From positions 1-13,466 of the forward strand of contig JAKEGO010000005.1 of the NCBI GenBank assembly GCA_022615805.1: DNA of 13,466 nt, read 5' to 3'. The position numbers were made by a program, and so were the translations under genes. Below are positions 12,795-13,466 of the stretch, one piece after another. Each line of letters starts with the position of its first letter. Within the stretch, counting starts at the first letter, position 1. A model generated the notes under the pieces. It searched no databases and was not told the DNA's origin. It was given only the letters and a program-made list of their open reading frames with translations. The stretch is from Thermoplasmata archaeon. GTDB taxonomy: Archaea > Thermoplasmatota > JAKEGO01.

Positions 12795-13307
12795 TCAAAC
12801 CACGATCCAGGCGAAGAGCATCATCACGAACAGGGTCATGATGATGATCAAAGCACCGCCGTGGACCATCGCCCTGCGGATGTTCTCGGGTATAGTGGAC
12901 TCAGATATACCGCCGGCGAACAGCGCACCGCCGAGCATGATCAGGCCGATGCCGCTGAGGACCCGGCCGACGCCCATCGTCCCCCTGACGGCGTGCTCGT
13001 ACTCGGCGTGGTCCTTCTCGTACTCCTCGTATTCGTCGTAATCGTACTCGAAGTCCTGTGGCTCCTCGTAGATGAGCCAGATGTTGGACACGATGAACCC
13101 CACGAAGAAGATCATCACCCCGAAGGTCGCCAGCTGCGTCATGGTCCTGAAGGGGAAGATGCGTCCGATGTTGTAAGGTCTCGGATGGCCTTCAGGGACC
13201 TCCTCTCTCGGAGGCCTCGCCGGAACGGGCCGGCCAGGCAAGTCAGGGTCCGGCCCTCGGTCAAATTCCCTCTTATCATCTCGGTAGTCGTACCGGTCGT
13301 CGTACAT
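12795..13307 (-). CDS. Uncharacterised three-helix membrane protein with acidic Tyr-rich loop
   Basis: I do not recognise a named family. The 170-residue product begins with a hydrophilic, Asp/Arg/Pro-rich tail of about 50 residues (MYDDRYDYRDD at the start). Helix 1 follows at about 57-80, then a short segment at 84-105 made almost only of Asp, Glu and Tyr, helix 2 at about 113-135 and helix 3 at about 148-170 with the chain ending in the membrane (AWIVV). Gene-like codon bias and a good promoter support expression: the TATA box at 13338-13347 puts transcription about ten bases before the ATG at 13307. It stands between tRNA-Leu and a decayed copy of its own 3' end, so the locus has probably undergone a tandem duplication. 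No function is proposed. Confidence 0.72.
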   Translation of the reverse strand: MYDDRYDYRDDKREFDRGPDPDLPGRPVPARPPREEVPEGHPRPYNIGRIFPFRTMTQLATFGVMIFFVGFIVSNIWLIYEEPQDFEYDYDEYEEYEKDHAEYEHAVRGTMGVGRVLSGIGLIMLGGALFAGGISESTIPENIRRAMVHGGALIIIMTLFVMMLFAWIVV

Positions 13308-13337
13308 CTTGGCACCAGGGACGGATGTCCGTGTCGG

Positions 13338-13347
13338 CTTTTAAAGA
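13338..13347 (-). promoter_or_regulatory. TATA box of the three-helix membrane-protein gene
   Basis: The minus strand reads TCTTTAAAAG, centred about 36 bases before the ATG at 13307, so transcription should start near 13317 with a leader of about ten bases. It lies about 20 bases past the tRNA-Leu 3' end, so the gene has its own promoter. Confidence 0.55.
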
Positions 13348-13365
13348 TGTCGGAGGGGGTTCGGA

Positions 13366-13450
13366 TGCGGGGGGAGGGATTCGAACCCTCGGACCTCTGC
13401 AGGACGAGATCTTAAGTCTCGCATCGTTGGCCGGGCTTGATTACCCCCGC
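13366..13450 (-). tRNA. tRNA-Leu (anticodon TAA)
   Basis: This is an 85-base type II tRNA on the minus strand. The acceptor stem pairs GCGGGGG (13450-13444) with CCCCCGC (13373-13367), and A73 is at 13366. The anticodon stem is CGAGA/TCTCG around loop CTTAAGA, so the anticodon is TAA (13414-13412), reading UUA. The long variable arm (CCT-GCAG-AGG stem) is typical of leucine, and the T arm is GAGGG-TTCGAAT-CCCTC. The D stem is a short three-pair ATC/GAT, acceptable in class II tRNAs. There is no intron, and CCA is not encoded (TCC follows). Its promoter would lie mostly outside the window. Confidence 0.93.
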
Positions 13451-13466
13451 GGGGTCTAATGATACC

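Noticed and set aside
12642..13415. 257-codon plus-strand frame opposite the three-helix membrane protein and running into the tRNA
   Set aside because: It overlaps the tRNA-Leu gene and is the antisense of a protein with clear transmembrane helices.

Overview
The window looks like a stretch of a high-GC euryarchaeal chromosome, most likely a Thermoplasmatota lineage (inference). Direct signs are TATA-type promoters placed so that several transcripts start at or just before the start codon, tightly overlapping ATGA or TGATG gene junctions, Shine-Dalgarno sites of the GGAGGTGA type, a short archaeal-type ThiC, an alanine aminotransferase close to the characterised Pyrococcus enzyme as I recall it, an HPS-RraA fusion, and a type II tRNA-Leu with no encoded CCA. 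No insertion sequence, phage gene, CRISPR array or conjugation gene was seen. The region is mostly ordinary housekeeping metabolism, with a few odd points.

Layout. Bases 1-239 hold no supported gene. Bases 268-4597 (+) are a compact operon, larB-thiM-thiE-thiC-thiL: thiamine diphosphate synthesis led by a PurE/LarB-family carboxylase. It meets a minus-strand operon tail to tail (22 bp gap). Read from its promoter near 6972, that operon is a DtxR/MntR-family metal regulator (6947-6453), a bifunctional HPS-RraA protein (6460-5156) and a small PH-like membrane protein (5174-4620), each overlapping the next. A 455-bp gene-free divergent region separates it from an alanine aminotransferase (7403-8596, +), followed by a secreted, membrane-anchored Asp-box/PKD surface protein (8707-10494, +). 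A convergent SLC13/DASS-type anion transporter lies at 12091-10514 (-). The 12092-12794 stretch has no intact gene but holds inverted repeats, an orphan Shine-Dalgarno site and a decayed copy of the 3' end of the next gene. That gene encodes a three-helix membrane protein with an acidic, tyrosine-rich loop (13307-12795, -). A tRNA-Leu(TAA) lies at 13450-13366 (-).

How the genes fit together. ThiC makes HMP-phosphate from the purine intermediate AIR. ThiM phosphorylates hydroxyethylthiazole, ThiE joins the two halves and ThiL makes thiamine diphosphate. ThiD (HMP-P kinase) and a thiazole synthase are missing here and would have to be encoded elsewhere. The LarB-like gene at the head of the operon is the most interesting contextual oddity: LarB belongs to the PurE superfamily, and PurE and ThiC both use AIR. 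The second operon joins a metal-sensing regulator to pentose/formaldehyde carbon metabolism, and the regulator has an MntR-like metal site with a DtxR-like cysteine.
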